Positions 36,412 to 44,955 of a stretch of 64,000 bases of DNA are shown in pieces. Numbering within the stretch: position 1 is the first letter of the stretch; every line of letters begins with the position of its first letter. Made by a program: the position numbers and the translations under genes. Origin of the DNA: Corynebacterium camporealensis (GTDB lineage Bacteria; Actinomycetota; Actinomycetes; Mycobacteriales; Mycobacteriaceae); contig NZ_CP011311.1 in the NCBI RefSeq assembly GCF_000980815.1, forward strand, positions 1,127,006-1,191,005, given 5' to 3'. The notes beneath the pieces are model-generated. The model did not search any database. It saw nothing but the letters and a program-made list of their open reading frames with translations, and was not told the DNA's origin.

Positions 36412-37014
36412 CTACCACCGGCGGTCCCACCATTCGCCGAGGTGTGGGCGTTCGTCGTCAAGCGTGGTGGACTCGCCGTGACCAGGGCGAACAATCGCAG
36501 AATCAGGGTAGAGATCAAAGATGCGCTCGGTGACGTCCTTGTACAAACGCACGAAATCGCCCTCTGAGGTCGTCTTTCCCACACCACCTGGGAAGAGCGA
36601 ATCGCCGACGAACAAGTTGGTGACCCCGTCAATTTCCACAGCAATCGCCGCGCCACCTGGGGTGTGGCCGCGCAGAATAATAACCGGGATTTCGTGGCCG
36701 GCGAACTCAATCACGTCGCCGTGGCGCAGCTCCACATCCACCTCAGCGGGAATGGCAGGGGAGTCCAGGAAAGGTGCGTAGTGCTTCGCGCCGGTCTTCT
36801 TCAGTACCTCCGGCAGCGCGCGCACGTGGTCCCAGTGGCGGTGGGTGGTCAGCACGTGGGTGATCTCCACGCCGGCTTCTTGTGCCATGGAGAAGATCTC
36901 GTTGGGCTTGTCGGCGGCATCGATAAGCAAGCCTTGCCCATCGCAGCACAACAGGTAGCAGTTATTGTCCATCTCACTAACGGAAATCTGATGCAAAGTA
37001 ATCGGGTTCGTCAT
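36412..37014 (-). CDS. MBL-fold metallo-hydrolase, glyoxalase II-like
   Basis: The 200-residue metallo-beta-lactamase-fold protein has the metal motif T-H-R-H-W-D-H (H-x-H-x-D-H) near residue 55, H-T-P-G-G near 117, G-D-S-L-F near 138, and a final R-P-G-H-G-E near 180. Thus all dinuclear-site ligands are present. This subgroup is annotated as hydroxyacylglutathione hydrolase-like and sits next to uvrA in mycobacteria too (Rv1637c). The substrate is unknown. ATG 37014 was chosen; the longer frame enters the uvrA promoter region. It is divergent from uvrA with 63 bp between starts. Confidence 0.87.
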   Translation of the reverse strand: MTNPITLHQISVSEMDNNCYLLCCDGQGLLIDAADKPNEIFSMAQEAGVEITHVLTTHRHWDHVRALPEVLKKTGAKHYAPFLDSPAIPAEVDVELRHGDVIEFAGHEIPVIILRGHTPGGAAIAVEIDGVTNLFVGDSLFPGGVGKTTSEGDFVRLYKDVTERIFDLYPDSAIVRPGHGESTTLDDERPHLGEWWDRRW

Positions 37015-37077
37015 GGCACCCAGCCTACGGGTAGATTCTGAAGAAGACATTTCTCAAAAATTTGGAGGCTAGATACT

Positions 37078-39921
37078 GTGGCTGACCGTCTGGTCGTACG
37101 TGGCGCCCGCGAGCACAACCTAAAAGGCGTGGACATCGACTTGCCGCGCGACAAAATGGTGGTCTTTACCGGCCTGTCGGGTTCGGGTAAATCCTCGTTG
37201 GCCTTCGATACCATTTTCGCAGAAGGACAGCGCCGCTACGTCGAATCGTTGAGCTCCTATGCCCGTATGTTCTTAGGGCAGATGGACAAACCGGACGTGG
37301 AATTTATTGATGGTCTATCTCCGGCGGTCTCCATTGACCAGAAGTCGACCAACCACAACCCGCGCTCCACGGTCGGCACGATTACCGAGATTTATGACTA
37401 CCTGCGTCTGCTGTTCTCGCGTGCCGGTACGCCCCACTGCCCGAAGTGTGACGCCGTTATTGAGCGCCAGACCCCGCAGCAGATCGTCGATGGCGTGCTC
37501 GAGCACGAGGAGAAGCTGAAGTTTCAGGTGCTCGCCCCGGTGGTGCGCAAGCGGAAAGGCGAGTTCGTTGACTTCTTCGAGGACCTGGCTGCGCAGGGTT
37601 ACTCCCGCATGCGTGTCGATGGCGAAATCTACCAGCTCTCCGACCCACCGAAGCTGAAGAAGCAGATCAAGCACGACATCGACGTCATCGTTGACCGTCT
37701 GCAGGTCAAGGCCTCCCAGAAGCAGCGCCTCACGGATTCGGTGGAAACCGCGCTACGGCTTGCCGATGGCCTCGTGACCCTGGACTTCGTCGACAAGCCC
37801 GAGCTCACCCACACCTATTCGGAGAAGGCAGCCTGCCCGAATGGTCACGCCCTGACCGTTCAGGAGTACGAGCCGCGTGCCTTTTCCTTTAACGCGCCGT
37901 TTGGTTCCTGCCCGGAATGTGACGGTCTGGGTACCCGCCTCGAGGTCGACGTGGACCTGCTGATTCCGGACCCGGATGCACCAGCTGTCGATGCCATCCA
38001 GCCCTGGCACTCCAGTCCTAATTCCCGCTACTTCGTCAAGCTCGTGGAGGGTCTGGGCAAGGCCCTGGGCTTCGACCCGAAGACCCCGGTCTCCGAGCTC
38101 ACCGAAGAACAGTGCGATGCCCTCATTAACGGCTCGCCGGTCGAGGTCAACGTTCGCTACAAGAATCGCTACGGTCGCCAGCGCAACTGGACCGCGCCCT
38201 TTGAAGGCGCCGTGGGTTATCTCATGCGCAAGCTGGACAATACCGATTCCGAGTCGGCGAAGGACCGCCTGCTGCAGTACATGCGCCAGGTGCCGTGCCC
38301 GACCTGTAACGGCACCCGACTGAAGCCAGAGATTTTGGCTGTGCGTTTGGCCTCGGAGGCACACGGTGAGCAATCCATTGCGGGGCTGACCGCGCTGTCT
38401 ATTGCTGAGGCCAGCGAGTTCCTCGACAGCCTGGTGCTCGGCCACCGCGAAGAAATCATCGCCGGTGCGGTGCTTAAGGAAATCCAGGCCCGCCTGCGCT
38501 TCCTGCTGGATGTCGGCCTGGATTACCTCACCTTGGACCGCGGTGCTTCCACCTTGTCCGGTGGTGAGGCGCAGCGCATCCGCTTGGCGACGCAAATCGG
38601 CTCCGGCCTCGCCGGCGTCCTCTACGTCCTGGATGAGCCTTCCATTGGTCTGCACCAGCGCGATAACCAGCGCCTGATTGCCACGCTGCAGCGCCTGCGC
38701 GATATCGGCAACACCTTGATTGTGGTCGAGCACGACGAGGAGACCATTCGTACCTCCGACTGGCTGGTCGATATCGGACCGAAGGCTGGCGAGTACGGCG
38801 GCGAGGTCGTCTATCAGGGCCCACCGGAAGGTGTGGAGAAGGTCGATGAGTCGCTGACGGGGCAGTACCTGTCGGGCAAGAAGGTCCTCGGTGTGCCGGA
38901 TGAGCGACGGGCCATCGATAAGCAGCGCACCCTGAAGGTCGTCGGCGCGCGCGAGAACAACCTGCAGAACGTCGATGTGGAGATCCCACTGGGCGTGCTG
39001 GTGTGCGTGACCGGCGTGTCCGGCTCCGGTAAGTCCACCGTGGTCAACCAGATTTTGGCGAAGACGCTGGCGAATAAGCTCAACCGCGCGCGTCAGGTTC
39101 CGGGTCGCGTCAAGCGTGTCGACGGCGTGGAACACCTGGACAAGCTCGTCCAGGTCGACCAGAGCCCGATTGGCCGTACCCCGCGTTCGAACCCGGCGAC
39201 GTACACCGGTGTGTTCGACAAGATTCGTAACCTGTTTGCGGAAACGCAGGAGGCGAAGGTCCGCGGTTACAAGCCGGGTCGTTTCTCCTTCAATGTCAAG
39301 GGCGGTCGCTGTGAGGCCTGCCGCGGCGACGGCACGCTGAAGATTGAGATGAACTTCCTGCCGGACGTCTACGTTCCCTGTGAGGTCTGCGAGGGCGCGC
39401 GCTACAACCGCGAGACCTTGGAGGTCCACTACAAGGGCAAGAACATCGCCGAAGTCCTCAACATGCCCATTACTGAGGCTGCGGAGTTCTTCGAACCGAT
39501 CACTTCGATTCACCGCTACCTGGCAACGCTTGTCGATGTTGGCCTCGGCTACGTCCGACTCGGCCAGGCAGCCACCACCTTGTCCGGTGGTGAGGCACAG
39601 CGCGTGAAGCTGTCGGCGGAGCTGCAAAAGCGCACCAATGGTCGCACGATTTACATCCTGGATGAGCCGACCACGGGTCTGCACTTTGAGGACATCCGCA
39701 AGCTCATGCTGGTGATCCAGGGTCTGGTGGATAAGGGCAATACGGTGCTGATTATTGAGCACAACCTCGATGTCATCAAGGCTGCGGACTGGATCGTCGA
39801 CATGGGCCCGGAAGGCGGTTCCGGTGGTGGCACCGTCGTGGCCGAGGGCACCCCGGAGGACGTAGCGAAGGTAGAAGGCTCGTATACAGGCCAGTTCTTG
39901 AAGGACATGCTCGACGTGTAA
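37078..39921 (+). CDS. uvrA: Excinuclease ABC subunit A
   Basis: UvrA (947 residues) finds bulky DNA lesions as an ABC-type ATPase dimer. The two nucleotide-binding halves carry G-L-S-G-S-G-K-S-S near 32 and G-V-S-G-S-G-K-S-T near 648. ABC signatures L-S-G-G-E-A-Q-R occur in both halves. Zinc modules appear as [12 protein letters not shown] and C-E-A-C-R-G-D-G with C-E-V-C. GTG start 37078 is preceded by GGAGG at about 11 bp. uvrB lies 6 kb upstream on the same strand. Confidence 0.97.
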   Translation: MADRLVVRGAREHNLKGVDIDLPRDKMVVFTGLSGSGKSSLAFDTIFAEGQRRYVESLSSYARMFLGQMDKPDVEFIDGLSPAVSIDQKSTNHNPRSTVGTITEIYDYLRLLFSRAGTPHCPKCDAVIERQTPQQIVDGVLEHEEKLKFQVLAPVVRKRKGEFVDFFEDLAAQGYSRMRVDGEIYQLSDPPKLKKQIKHDIDVIVDRLQVKASQKQRLTDSVETALRLADGLVTLDFVDKPELTHTYSEKAACPNGHALTVQEYEPRAFSFNAPFGSCPECDGLGTRLEVDVDLLIPDPDAPAVDAIQPWHSSPNSRYFVKLVEGLGKALGFDPKTPVSELTEEQCDALINGSPVEVNVRYKNRYGRQRNWTAPFEGAVGYLMRKLDNTDSESAKDRLLQYMRQVPCPTCNGTRLKPEILAVRLASEAHGEQSIAGLTALSIAEASEFLDSLVLGHREEIIAGAVLKEIQARLRFLLDVGLDYLTLDRGASTLSGGEAQRIRLATQIGSGLAGVLYVLDEPSIGLHQRDNQRLIATLQRLRDIGNTLIVVEHDEETIRTSDWLVDIGPKAGEYGGEVVYQGPPEGVEKVDESLTGQYLSGKKVLGVPDERRAIDKQRTLKVVGARENNLQNVDVEIPLGVLVCVTGVSGSGKSTVVNQILAKTLANKLNRARQVPGRVKRVDGVEHLDKLVQVDQSPIGRTPRSNPATYTGVFDKIRNLFAETQEAKVRGYKPGRFSFNVKGGRCEACRGDGTLKIEMNFLPDVYVPCEVCEGARYNRETLEVHYKGKNIAEVLNMPITEAAEFFEPITSIHRYLATLVDVGLGYVRLGQAATTLSGGEAQRVKLSAELQKRTNGRTIYILDEPTTGLHFEDIRKLMLVIQGLVDKGNTVLIIEHNLDVIKAADWIVDMGPEGGSGGGTVVAEGTPEDVAKVEGSYTGQFLKDMLDV

Positions 39922-39932
39922 GCTAGGCTGAT

Positions 39933-40745
39933 GTGAGAAAGCTCATATCCCTATTAATGGCCGCGACTTTGCTGGCAGGCTGCACCCCGCCGAACCAGCA
40001 GGACGCGGAGCCGCAGCTGCGCGATACCGCAGTGGAGAAGTCCGATATCCAGGCAGATCTCGATGAGCTCATCGAAGAGGTCGAAAATGAGCGCGACGTG
40101 AAAGCTGGCCTGGCTATCTCGGGCGAGAACCGCGTGCTGACCGCTGGTGTGGAAGGCATGTCGCCGGCATGGTCGACCATTAAGGTCCCGATTGCGATTG
40201 CCGCACTTCGCGGTGGCGCCGATGAGTCCCTGGTGGACCTGGCCATTAAGGAATCCGACAACGATGCAGCCTCGGCGCTGTGGTCGCAGGTCGTGTGGAC
40301 CGAGGGTGATCCAGCTGAAGTCATCAACGACATGCTCAAGCATTACGACGCCGAAGCTGATATCAATACCGCGGCGTTTGGCTACTCGGAGTGGCCGTTA
40401 AAGCAGCAGGCCAACTTTGGCCGTCAGATCGAGTGCATCCCGGAGGCGGAATACGTCTACGAAGCACTTGACGATGTCGTCGATTGGCAAAAAGAAGGCC
40501 TCTCCGCACAACCGAATACTCGCGCCAAAGGTGGGTGGGGTCTATCCGAGGTCGATGACATCTACACCGACCGTCAAGTAGGTGAAATGACCATCGATGG
40601 TGGCGATATTGGCCTGGCGATTACTATCGAAGGTACCGAGGAAGAAGAATCCCGCGACGCCCTTAATGACCTGGCAGAAGGTGTGGTTGAGGTGGCTGCG
40701 GTGGCGGTGGAAGAGGGCATCGTTAAGCAGCGCACCGAGTGCTGA
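39933..40745 (+). CDS. Lipoprotein with class A beta-lactamase/transpeptidase-type active-site motifs
   Basis: The 270-residue exported protein has a lipoprotein signal peptide (lipobox L-A-G-C, Cys17). After an acidic linker (about 25-55) it shows an active-site serine set: S81-T-I-K84 (SxxK) at the start of a hydrophobic helix, S108-D-N110 (SDN) and K199-G-G (equivalent of K-T/S-G), followed by strands as in penicillin-recognising enzymes. The SxxK-to-SDN gap is 27 residues instead of about 60, so the fold is compact. It could be a peptidoglycan-binding or hydrolysing serine enzyme or an inactive relative. GTG 39933 was chosen. It lies 11 bp after uvrA. Confidence 0.75.
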   Translation: MRKLISLLMAATLLAGCTPPNQQDAEPQLRDTAVEKSDIQADLDELIEEVENERDVKAGLAISGENRVLTAGVEGMSPAWSTIKVPIAIAALRGGADESLVDLAIKESDNDAASALWSQVVWTEGDPAEVINDMLKHYDAEADINTAAFGYSEWPLKQQANFGRQIECIPEAEYVYEALDDVVDWQKEGLSAQPNTRAKGGWGLSEVDDIYTDRQVGEMTIDGGDIGLAITIEGTEEEESRDALNDLAEGVVEVAAVAVEEGIVKQRTEC

Positions 40746-40746
40746 T

Positions 40747-40775
40747 TTGGTGGCTGCGTAGGATGCTGTTATAGT
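40747..40775 (+). promoter_or_regulatory. Predicted infC promoter
   Basis: TTGGTG (40747-40752) and TATAGT (40770-40775) are separated by 17 bp, about 230 bp upstream of the infC start. This would give a leader of about 220 nt. Confidence 0.5.
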
Positions 40776-40893
40776 TATGCGCACTACCGCCCGTAGTCCT
40801 TCTCCAGGGAACGCGGGTTGCAAGCGGAGTTTCTCCCACCCGATGCCGCCGGTTAATCCGGAAGGATAAAGGTAAAAAGGTACCCACCCAGAC

Positions 40894-40950
40894 ATATGGG
40901 TGTGGAACTTGAGAGAACTCCCGGCTGCCATATGGTACGCCGGGTATTTT
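40894..40950 (+). promoter_or_regulatory. Structured infC leader with terminator-like hairpin (possible attenuator)
   Basis: Within the 5' leader of infC, CACCCA/TGGGTG arms (near 40895-40912) form a small hairpin. CCCGGC (40920-40925)/GCCGGG (40939-40944) encloses the palindrome CCATATGG and is followed by TATTTT, resembling an intrinsic terminator about 60 nt before the start codon. Autoregulatory leaders that bind L20 or sense IF-3 are known for infC-rpmI-rplT operons in other bacteria. That function here is inferred. Confidence 0.5.
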
Positions 40951-41005
40951 CCGTTTGTGGACTCGGTAGGCGACCTATTAGCCCTAATAATCGAGGAGAA
41001 CCACA

Positions 41006-41527
41006 ATCGCTTCTGAAGCTCGCATCAATGAGCGTATCCGAGTACCCGAGGTCCGTCTTGTAGGCCCGGGTGGTGAACAGGTGGGTATCGTCCGCACGGA
41101 TGACGCTCGCAAGCTGGCTTACGAGGCCGACCTGGACCTAGTCGAGGTTGCTCCGAAGGCCAAGCCTCCGGTAGCCAAAATCATGGACTACGGCAAGTTC
41201 AAGTACGAACAAGCCCAGAAAGCCCGTGAGGCTCGTAAGAACCAGCAGCAGACTGTGGTCAAGGAACAGAAGTTCCGTCCGAAGATCGACGACCACGATT
41301 ATGAAACCAAAAAGGGCAACGTAGTTCGCTTCCTGGAGAAGGGTTCCAAGGTCAAGGTAACCATCATGTTCCGCGGCCGCGAGCAGTCGCGTCCGGAGCT
41401 GGGTTTCCGCCTGCTGGAGCGTTTGGCAGACGATGTCGCCGAGGTCGGCACCGTCGAGTCGCGCCCCAAGCAGGATGGTCGCAACATGACCATGGTTTTG
41501 GGACCAGTCCGCAAGGGCAAGAAGTAG
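41006..41527 (+). CDS. infC: Translation initiation factor IF-3, starting at ATC
   Basis: IF-3 (173 residues) prevents premature subunit joining and checks start-codon pairing. The reading frame is open well before the first ATG/GTG-type start at 41081, and the translated upstream part matches the family N-terminus ([18 protein letters not shown]). The codon in start position is ATC at 41006, seven bases after GAGGAG. Non-canonical AUU/AUC/AUA starts are a known IF-3 feature used for autoregulation. Later motifs are [10 protein letters not shown] (about 70) and the C-domain [21 protein letters not shown] start at 41081 would remove part of the N-domain. Confidence 0.93.
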   Translation: MASEARINERIRVPEVRLVGPGGEQVGIVRTDDARKLAYEADLDLVEVAPKAKPPVAKIMDYGKFKYEQAQKAREARKNQQQTVVKEQKFRPKIDDHDYETKKGNVVRFLEKGSKVKVTIMFRGREQSRPELGFRLLERLADDVAEVGTVESRPKQDGRNMTMVLGPVRKGKK

Positions 41528-41560
41528 ACCAGACACAGGGATTTTAAGGACTTAATTCAC

Positions 41561-41755
41561 ATGAAGCAGAAGACCCACAAGGGCACCGCTAAGCGCATCA
41601 AGGTCAGTGGCTCCGGCAAGCTGCTGCGCAACCAGGCCGGCAAGCGCCACCTGAACGAGTCCATGACCTCCAAGCGTCGTCGCAACCTGAAGGGCGACGC
41701 CTCTGTTGCTCAGGCTGACGTCAAGCGCGTCAACCGCCTGCTCGGCCGCTCTTAA
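41561..41755 (+). CDS. rpmI: 50S ribosomal protein L35
   Basis: The 64-residue, very basic protein begins M-K-Q-K-T-H-K-G-T-A-K-R and ends in V-K-R-V-N-R-L-L-G, as L35. It is 33 bp after infC and 53 bp before rplT in the conserved infC-rpmI-rplT operon. Confidence 0.97.
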   Translation: MKQKTHKGTAKRIKVSGSGKLLRNQAGKRHLNESMTSKRRRNLKGDASVAQADVKRVNRLLGRS

Positions 41756-41808
41756 TTCGCGCCGATTCAACCCACAACAACAACTACTAGATTTAAGGAA
41801 GTACTACT

Positions 41809-42192
41809 GTGGCACGAGTAAAGCGCTCAGTTAACGCCAAGAAGAAGCGCCGCGCGATTCTGAAGTCCGCCAAGGGTTACCGCGGCCAGCGTTCCCGCCT
41901 GTACCGCAAGGCCAAGGAGCAGTGGCTGCACTCCATGACCTATGCGTACCGCGATCGTCGCGCTCGCAAGTCGGAGTTCCGCAAGCTGTGGATCCAGCGC
42001 ATCAACGCCGCTGCCCGCATGAACGACATCACTTACAACCGCCTCATCCACGGCCTGCGCCTGGCTGAGATCGAGGTCGACCGTAAGATCCTGGCTGAGC
42101 TGGCCGTTAACGACTTCGAAGCATTCTCCGCACTGTGCGAGGCCGCCAAGGCTGCACTGCCGGAGGACGTCAACGCTCCGAAGGCTGCCTAA
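41809..42192 (+). CDS. rplT: 50S ribosomal protein L20
   Basis: The 127-residue basic protein begins [14 protein letters not shown] and has the family Y-R-G-Q-R-S-R and N-R-L-I-H-G-L segments. L20 binds 23S rRNA early in assembly, and in several bacteria also the infC operon leader as a repressor. It starts with GTG 41809, preceded by AAGGAAG. A terminator follows. Confidence 0.97.
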   Translation: MARVKRSVNAKKKRRAILKSAKGYRGQRSRLYRKAKEQWLHSMTYAYRDRRARKSEFRKLWIQRINAAARMNDITYNRLIHGLRLAEIEVDRKILAELAVNDFEAFSALCEAAKAALPEDVNAPKAA

Positions 42193-42210
42193 GCTGCATA
42201 ATTGAATTGA

Positions 42211-42242
42211 CCTCCGTACCCGAGTGGTACGGAGGCTTTTTG
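42211..42242 (+). terminator. Rho-independent terminator after rplT
   Basis: CCTCCGTACC (42211-42220) and GGTACGGAGG (42226-42235) form a 10-bp stem with a 5-nt loop, followed by CTTTTT. Confidence 0.9.
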
Positions 42243-42247
42243 GATCT

Positions 42248-42745
42248 TTAGGGGGTGTAGTCACCTAGCTTTTCGGCTACTGCCTGGCACAGTTCCTCGT
42301 CGGTGATGTAGCCGGCCTCGCACCCGTGCATGGTCTGAATCTCGCCCGAGGTGGGGTTCGGGTTGCCGTGCTCATCGGTACCGTAGCCACAGATTGCCGC
42401 CGGGCATCCGGCGTTGGATTCGTGTTCAAGGACCTCTTCGCCACCGAGCTGGTCAAAGCAGTATTGGCTAAACTCCTTCGAGCCATCGGACCACAGCGCT
42501 GGACCGGGCGTGCCTTCCAAGCATTCCACGACGTAAGGCTCGGCGGGTTCTGCCGCAGGTTCTGCTTCTTCAAACGTAGGTTGTGTGGCTTGAGTGCTAC
42601 TCGACGTGGGCTCTGAACTCTCCGAAGAAGGCTGCGCACTCGAAGAAGTCGCGGAGGTAAATGTGCTGGGAGTGGTCTCTTCCTCCGCGCCACAAGCTGA
42701 ACGCGCCAAGGCCAGCGCGGGCAGGGTAAGCAGGATGCGTTTCAA
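42248..42745 (-). CDS. Exported Ser/Thr-rich, cysteine-containing protein
   Basis: The 165-residue protein has an N-terminal signal sequence (M-K-R, hydrophobic core, A-R-S-A-C near residue 18). The -3 Arg makes the lipobox non-canonical, so it may be a lipoprotein or a conventionally processed secreted protein. A Ser/Thr/Gln/Pro/Glu-rich linker (about 25-70) leads to a C-terminal domain of about 95 residues with five cysteines (V-E-C-L-E, Q-Y-C-F-D, A-G-C-P-A-A-I-C-G-Y, H-G-C-E) and a final E-E-L-C-Q-A-V. I do not recognise the family. It is convergent with rplT across the terminator. Confidence 0.72.
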   Translation of the reverse strand: MKRILLTLPALALARSACGAEEETTPSTFTSATSSSAQPSSESSEPTSSSTQATQPTFEEAEPAAEPAEPYVVECLEGTPGPALWSDGSKEFSQYCFDQLGGEEVLEHESNAGCPAAICGYGTDEHGNPNPTSGEIQTMHGCEAGYITDEELCQAVAEKLGDYTP

Positions 42746-42876
42746 TGACGTACTTCTTCCGACGAGAGGTGTTAAGGTTCGGTGATCTTTTGGTTAAAAA
42801 TGATCACTATTGTGATACAAGTATCATGTTTGTGCTAGCTTAAGGGTCGTTCTTTTCCTATCTATTTGGAGTTTTC

Positions 42877-43365
42877 ATGACGAACCCCGAAAACAACGGC
42901 AATAGCCAGCCTTACGGCAGCGACGATTCTCTCTCGAACGACTGGAACTCGTCCTACCAGGGCAACCAGCAGGGGGGTTCTCCGTTCCAGCAAAATCAGC
43001 AGCCTTACCCGCAGTACCAGCAGAACCCGCAGAATCAGCAGGCTATGCAGCCCTACCAGCAACAGGGTCAGCAGCAGTACCAGCAGCAGAACTACGGCAA
43101 TGCTCAGCAGAAGTCCTGGATCGCTGCTTTGCTGCTGTGCTTCTTCCTCGGTTCTTGGGGCGTGCACAACTTCTACCTGGGTAATACCACTAAGGGTGTT
43201 GTCCAGCTCGTGATGTGGATCCTTGGCATGCTTACCGTCTGGTTCATCGTCGGAGCTCTGCTTCTTTTCCCGCTCTACATCTGGGTTATCGTCGAGTTCA
43301 TCATGCTCATCGTTGGTGCCAATGGCTACGACCGCGACGCTCGCGGTATCCCGCTTTCCCGCTAA
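42877..43365 (+). CDS. TM2-domain protein with Gln/Pro/Tyr-rich N-terminus
   Basis: The 162-residue protein has a low-complexity N-terminus (about 1-80) rich in Gln, Asn, Tyr and Pro. A TM2 domain of about 80 residues follows: K-S-W-I-A-A-L-L-L-C-F-F-L-G, then V-H-N-F-Y-L-G-N and two membrane helices with a short loop. TM2 domains are widespread; their role in bacteria is not established. TTGGAG precedes the ATG. A paralogue without the low-complexity arm lies at 44648, on the other side of the HNH gene. Confidence 0.85.
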   Translation: MTNPENNGNSQPYGSDDSLSNDWNSSYQGNQQGGSPFQQNQQPYPQYQQNPQNQQAMQPYQQQGQQQYQQQNYGNAQQKSWIAALLLCFFLGSWGVHNFYLGNTTKGVVQLVMWILGMLTVWFIVGALLLFPLYIWVIVEFIMLIVGANGYDRDARGIPLSR

Positions 43366-43388
43366 TTCAGCGCAACCCAACGACTTCT

Positions 43389-43425
43389 AGCCGCCACCCG
43401 ATACGGGCTGGCGGCTGATTTGTGT
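43389..43425 (+). terminator. Hairpin after the first TM2 gene
   Basis: AGCCGCCA/TGGCGGCT (43389-43396 and 43409-43416), with inner CCCG/CGGG pairs, makes a strong stem-loop 23 bp after the stop. The U tract is weak (GATTTGTGTCTT). Confidence 0.6.
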
Positions 43426-43464
43426 CTTGAGGTGGGGTAGGCGTCTTCACGTCTTGGGCTTACT

Positions 43465-44424
43465 TCAGTAGGCCCACGGTGGGACCCATTCGACCTTGCC
43501 TCTGATTCTTAAGAGTTTGCCGTTTCTTCGTTCGTTTCCATCATCGTTTCTTCCGTTGTGATGGTCACAGGCTGTGGTTAAGTTTGAGGCGTTGGTTTCT
43601 CCGCCGTATTTCCAGGCCACTATGTGGTGGACCTGACACTCATCGGCACCTTTGAGGCAATGTATCCACGGACAGACCGGGTTTTCGGCCTTCGCCATGG
43701 TTCTTTGTTTGAAACTTGCCGTTCTTTGAGTGCGATACAAGTTGACCGGGCCTTCGACCGGGTGGATGAGGGTGGCGTAGCCGTGGTCGGTAAACATCTG
43801 CTGCACAAGCTGGGCGCCGGTGATTTTGGCGCCATTGGTCATCTGGAGGACGATGTCATCGCCCTGGCCGTCCACGATCTTGTCGAGCTCGTCGAGGTTG
43901 ATGACCACATGGGTGGTCACACCGGTGCCTTGTACTTTGCCGCTGCGCAAGAATTCTCTCACGGACTCGATGGTGGGGAACATATCGCGAAGCTGGGCAA
44001 TCAACTCTGAATCGCCGGTGAGGCGGTAGGTCCACTTGTCGGTCTTGGAGCGGGTTAAAGCAGTCCCGTCTTCTGGTGGCTTCGGCGGGTCAATGAACCG
44101 CTTGGCCACGGTGCCGATCTTGCTGGCTGGCACATCGGCGCAGGCAATGCGGAACTTGTAACGGTCCACGTGCTTCTTGATACGCCGGGCCTTCTTTTCA
44201 ATCTCTTGCAGGGTGGACAGGTCGTGTGGAGTGTTGCGGGACTTGGCTTGAAGCTGGGTATACGGGGTCTCTCCGAAATAAATGTCCGAGAGGGTGAGGA
44301 GCTCGCGGGAGAATTTCCGTGGGAAACCTAGATTCTGTAGATGCGCATTAGTCAGCGCCGCGACCTCGGAGAGAGTCTCCATAGGCGCGGTGAACGCTTG
44401 AGCAAGTGCATCTAATTTGTTCAT
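43465..44424 (-). CDS. HNH endonuclease-domain protein (DUF222-type)
   Basis: The 319-residue protein has an N-terminal helical region of about 230 residues, typical of the multi-copy DUF222/HNH proteins of Actinobacteria. A C-terminal HNH nuclease motif follows: C-P-W-I-H-C, C-Q-V-H-H-I-V-A-W (His pair), G-G-E-T-N-A-S-N-L and C-D-H-H-N, with all catalytic and zinc-type residues present. Such genes often behave as mobile or selfish sequences, but no transposase or direct repeats are visible here. Its upstream region is the copy B repeat with DnaA-box-like sites. It interrupts a pair of TM2 genes on the opposite strand. Confidence 0.88.
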   Translation of the reverse strand: MNKLDALAQAFTAPMETLSEVAALTNAHLQNLGFPRKFSRELLTLSDIYFGETPYTQLQAKSRNTPHDLSTLQEIEKKARRIKKHVDRYKFRIACADVPASKIGTVAKRFIDPPKPPEDGTALTRSKTDKWTYRLTGDSELIAQLRDMFPTIESVREFLRSGKVQGTGVTTHVVINLDELDKIVDGQGDDIVLQMTNGAKITGAQLVQQMFTDHGYATLIHPVEGPVNLYRTQRTASFKQRTMAKAENPVCPWIHCLKGADECQVHHIVAWKYGGETNASNLTTACDHHNGRNDDGNERRNGKLLRIRGKVEWVPPWAY

Positions 44425-44494
44425 GCCTCTAACGCTAAAGGGACGTTGTCAAGGTTCGCTAGAGTAAATTTTCCAGCCTGTGGATAACTCGTCC
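44419..44494 (-). repeat. Dispersed repeat, copy B: HNH upstream region
   Basis: This is the partner of 18-93 (about 50 of 65 ungapped positions identical). It contains the HNH start codon, the conserved TTGACA (reverse complement of 44447-44452) and a TGTGGATAAC site at 44479-44488. Confidence 0.65.
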
Positions 44495-44551
44495 GGCGTG
44501 AAAGAGGAGTGACGCAAGTGGGTGACACGTCAACGAAAGGCTGTGGATAAC
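44479..44551. promoter_or_regulatory. Pair of DnaA-box-like sites upstream of the HNH gene
   Basis: TGTGGATAAC occurs at 44479-44488 and 44542-44551 (start-to-start 63 bp). At the left edge of the window the same pair is 53 bp apart. The reverse complement contains TTATCCACA. Confidence 0.5.
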
Positions 44552-44647
44552 TATGGGTTTCGGTACAACGTGTGGGTTGTTTGGTGCGGTTGTGCGCTGC
44601 GGGCTGTCTGGTAGATTAGTGCCGACATTGGGATTGAAGGAGAACTA

Positions 44648-44938
44648 ATGAGCTATCAAAATACTGTCCCGCAATACCAGCAGTCGAAGTCGTGGATTGC
44701 GACGATGCTGCTGTGTTTCTTCCTGGGTACTTTCGGTATCCACAACTTCTATCTGGGTAACCGTCTGCGCGGTATTTGCCAGCTGGTGCTCAATGGTGTG
44801 GGTTGGCTGTTTAGCTTCATTCTGATTGGATACCCAATGCTGTGGCTGCTCTGGGCATGGGTCCTGGTGGAGTTTGTGCTGATTATTCTGCGCACTGGTG
44901 GCTACGGTTCGGACTCGGACGGCGTGCCGCTGCGCTAG
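44648..44938 (+). CDS. TM2-domain protein, short form
   Basis: The 96-residue protein is nearly all TM2 domain: K-S-W-I-A-T-M-L-L-C-F-F-L-G-T-F-G, I-H-N-F-Y-L-G-N and two hydrophobic helices, ending G-V-P-L-R. It is a paralogue of the TM2 gene at 42877 (both end in G-[IV]-P-L-[SR]). GAAGGAG lies before the ATG and TAGATT about 35 bp upstream could be a -10. The methyltransferase gene follows after 17 bp. Confidence 0.87.
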   Translation: MSYQNTVPQYQQSKSWIATMLLCFFLGTFGIHNFYLGNRLRGICQLVLNGVGWLFSFILIGYPMLWLLWAWVLVEFVLIILRTGGYGSDSDGVPLR

Positions 44939-44955
44939 CTGGGTAGGGTAGAGGC

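Noticed and set aside
37753-39762. 669-codon minus-strand frame opposite uvrA
   Set aside because: Shadow of uvrA codon bias; no family resemblance, and uvrA is complete on the other strand.
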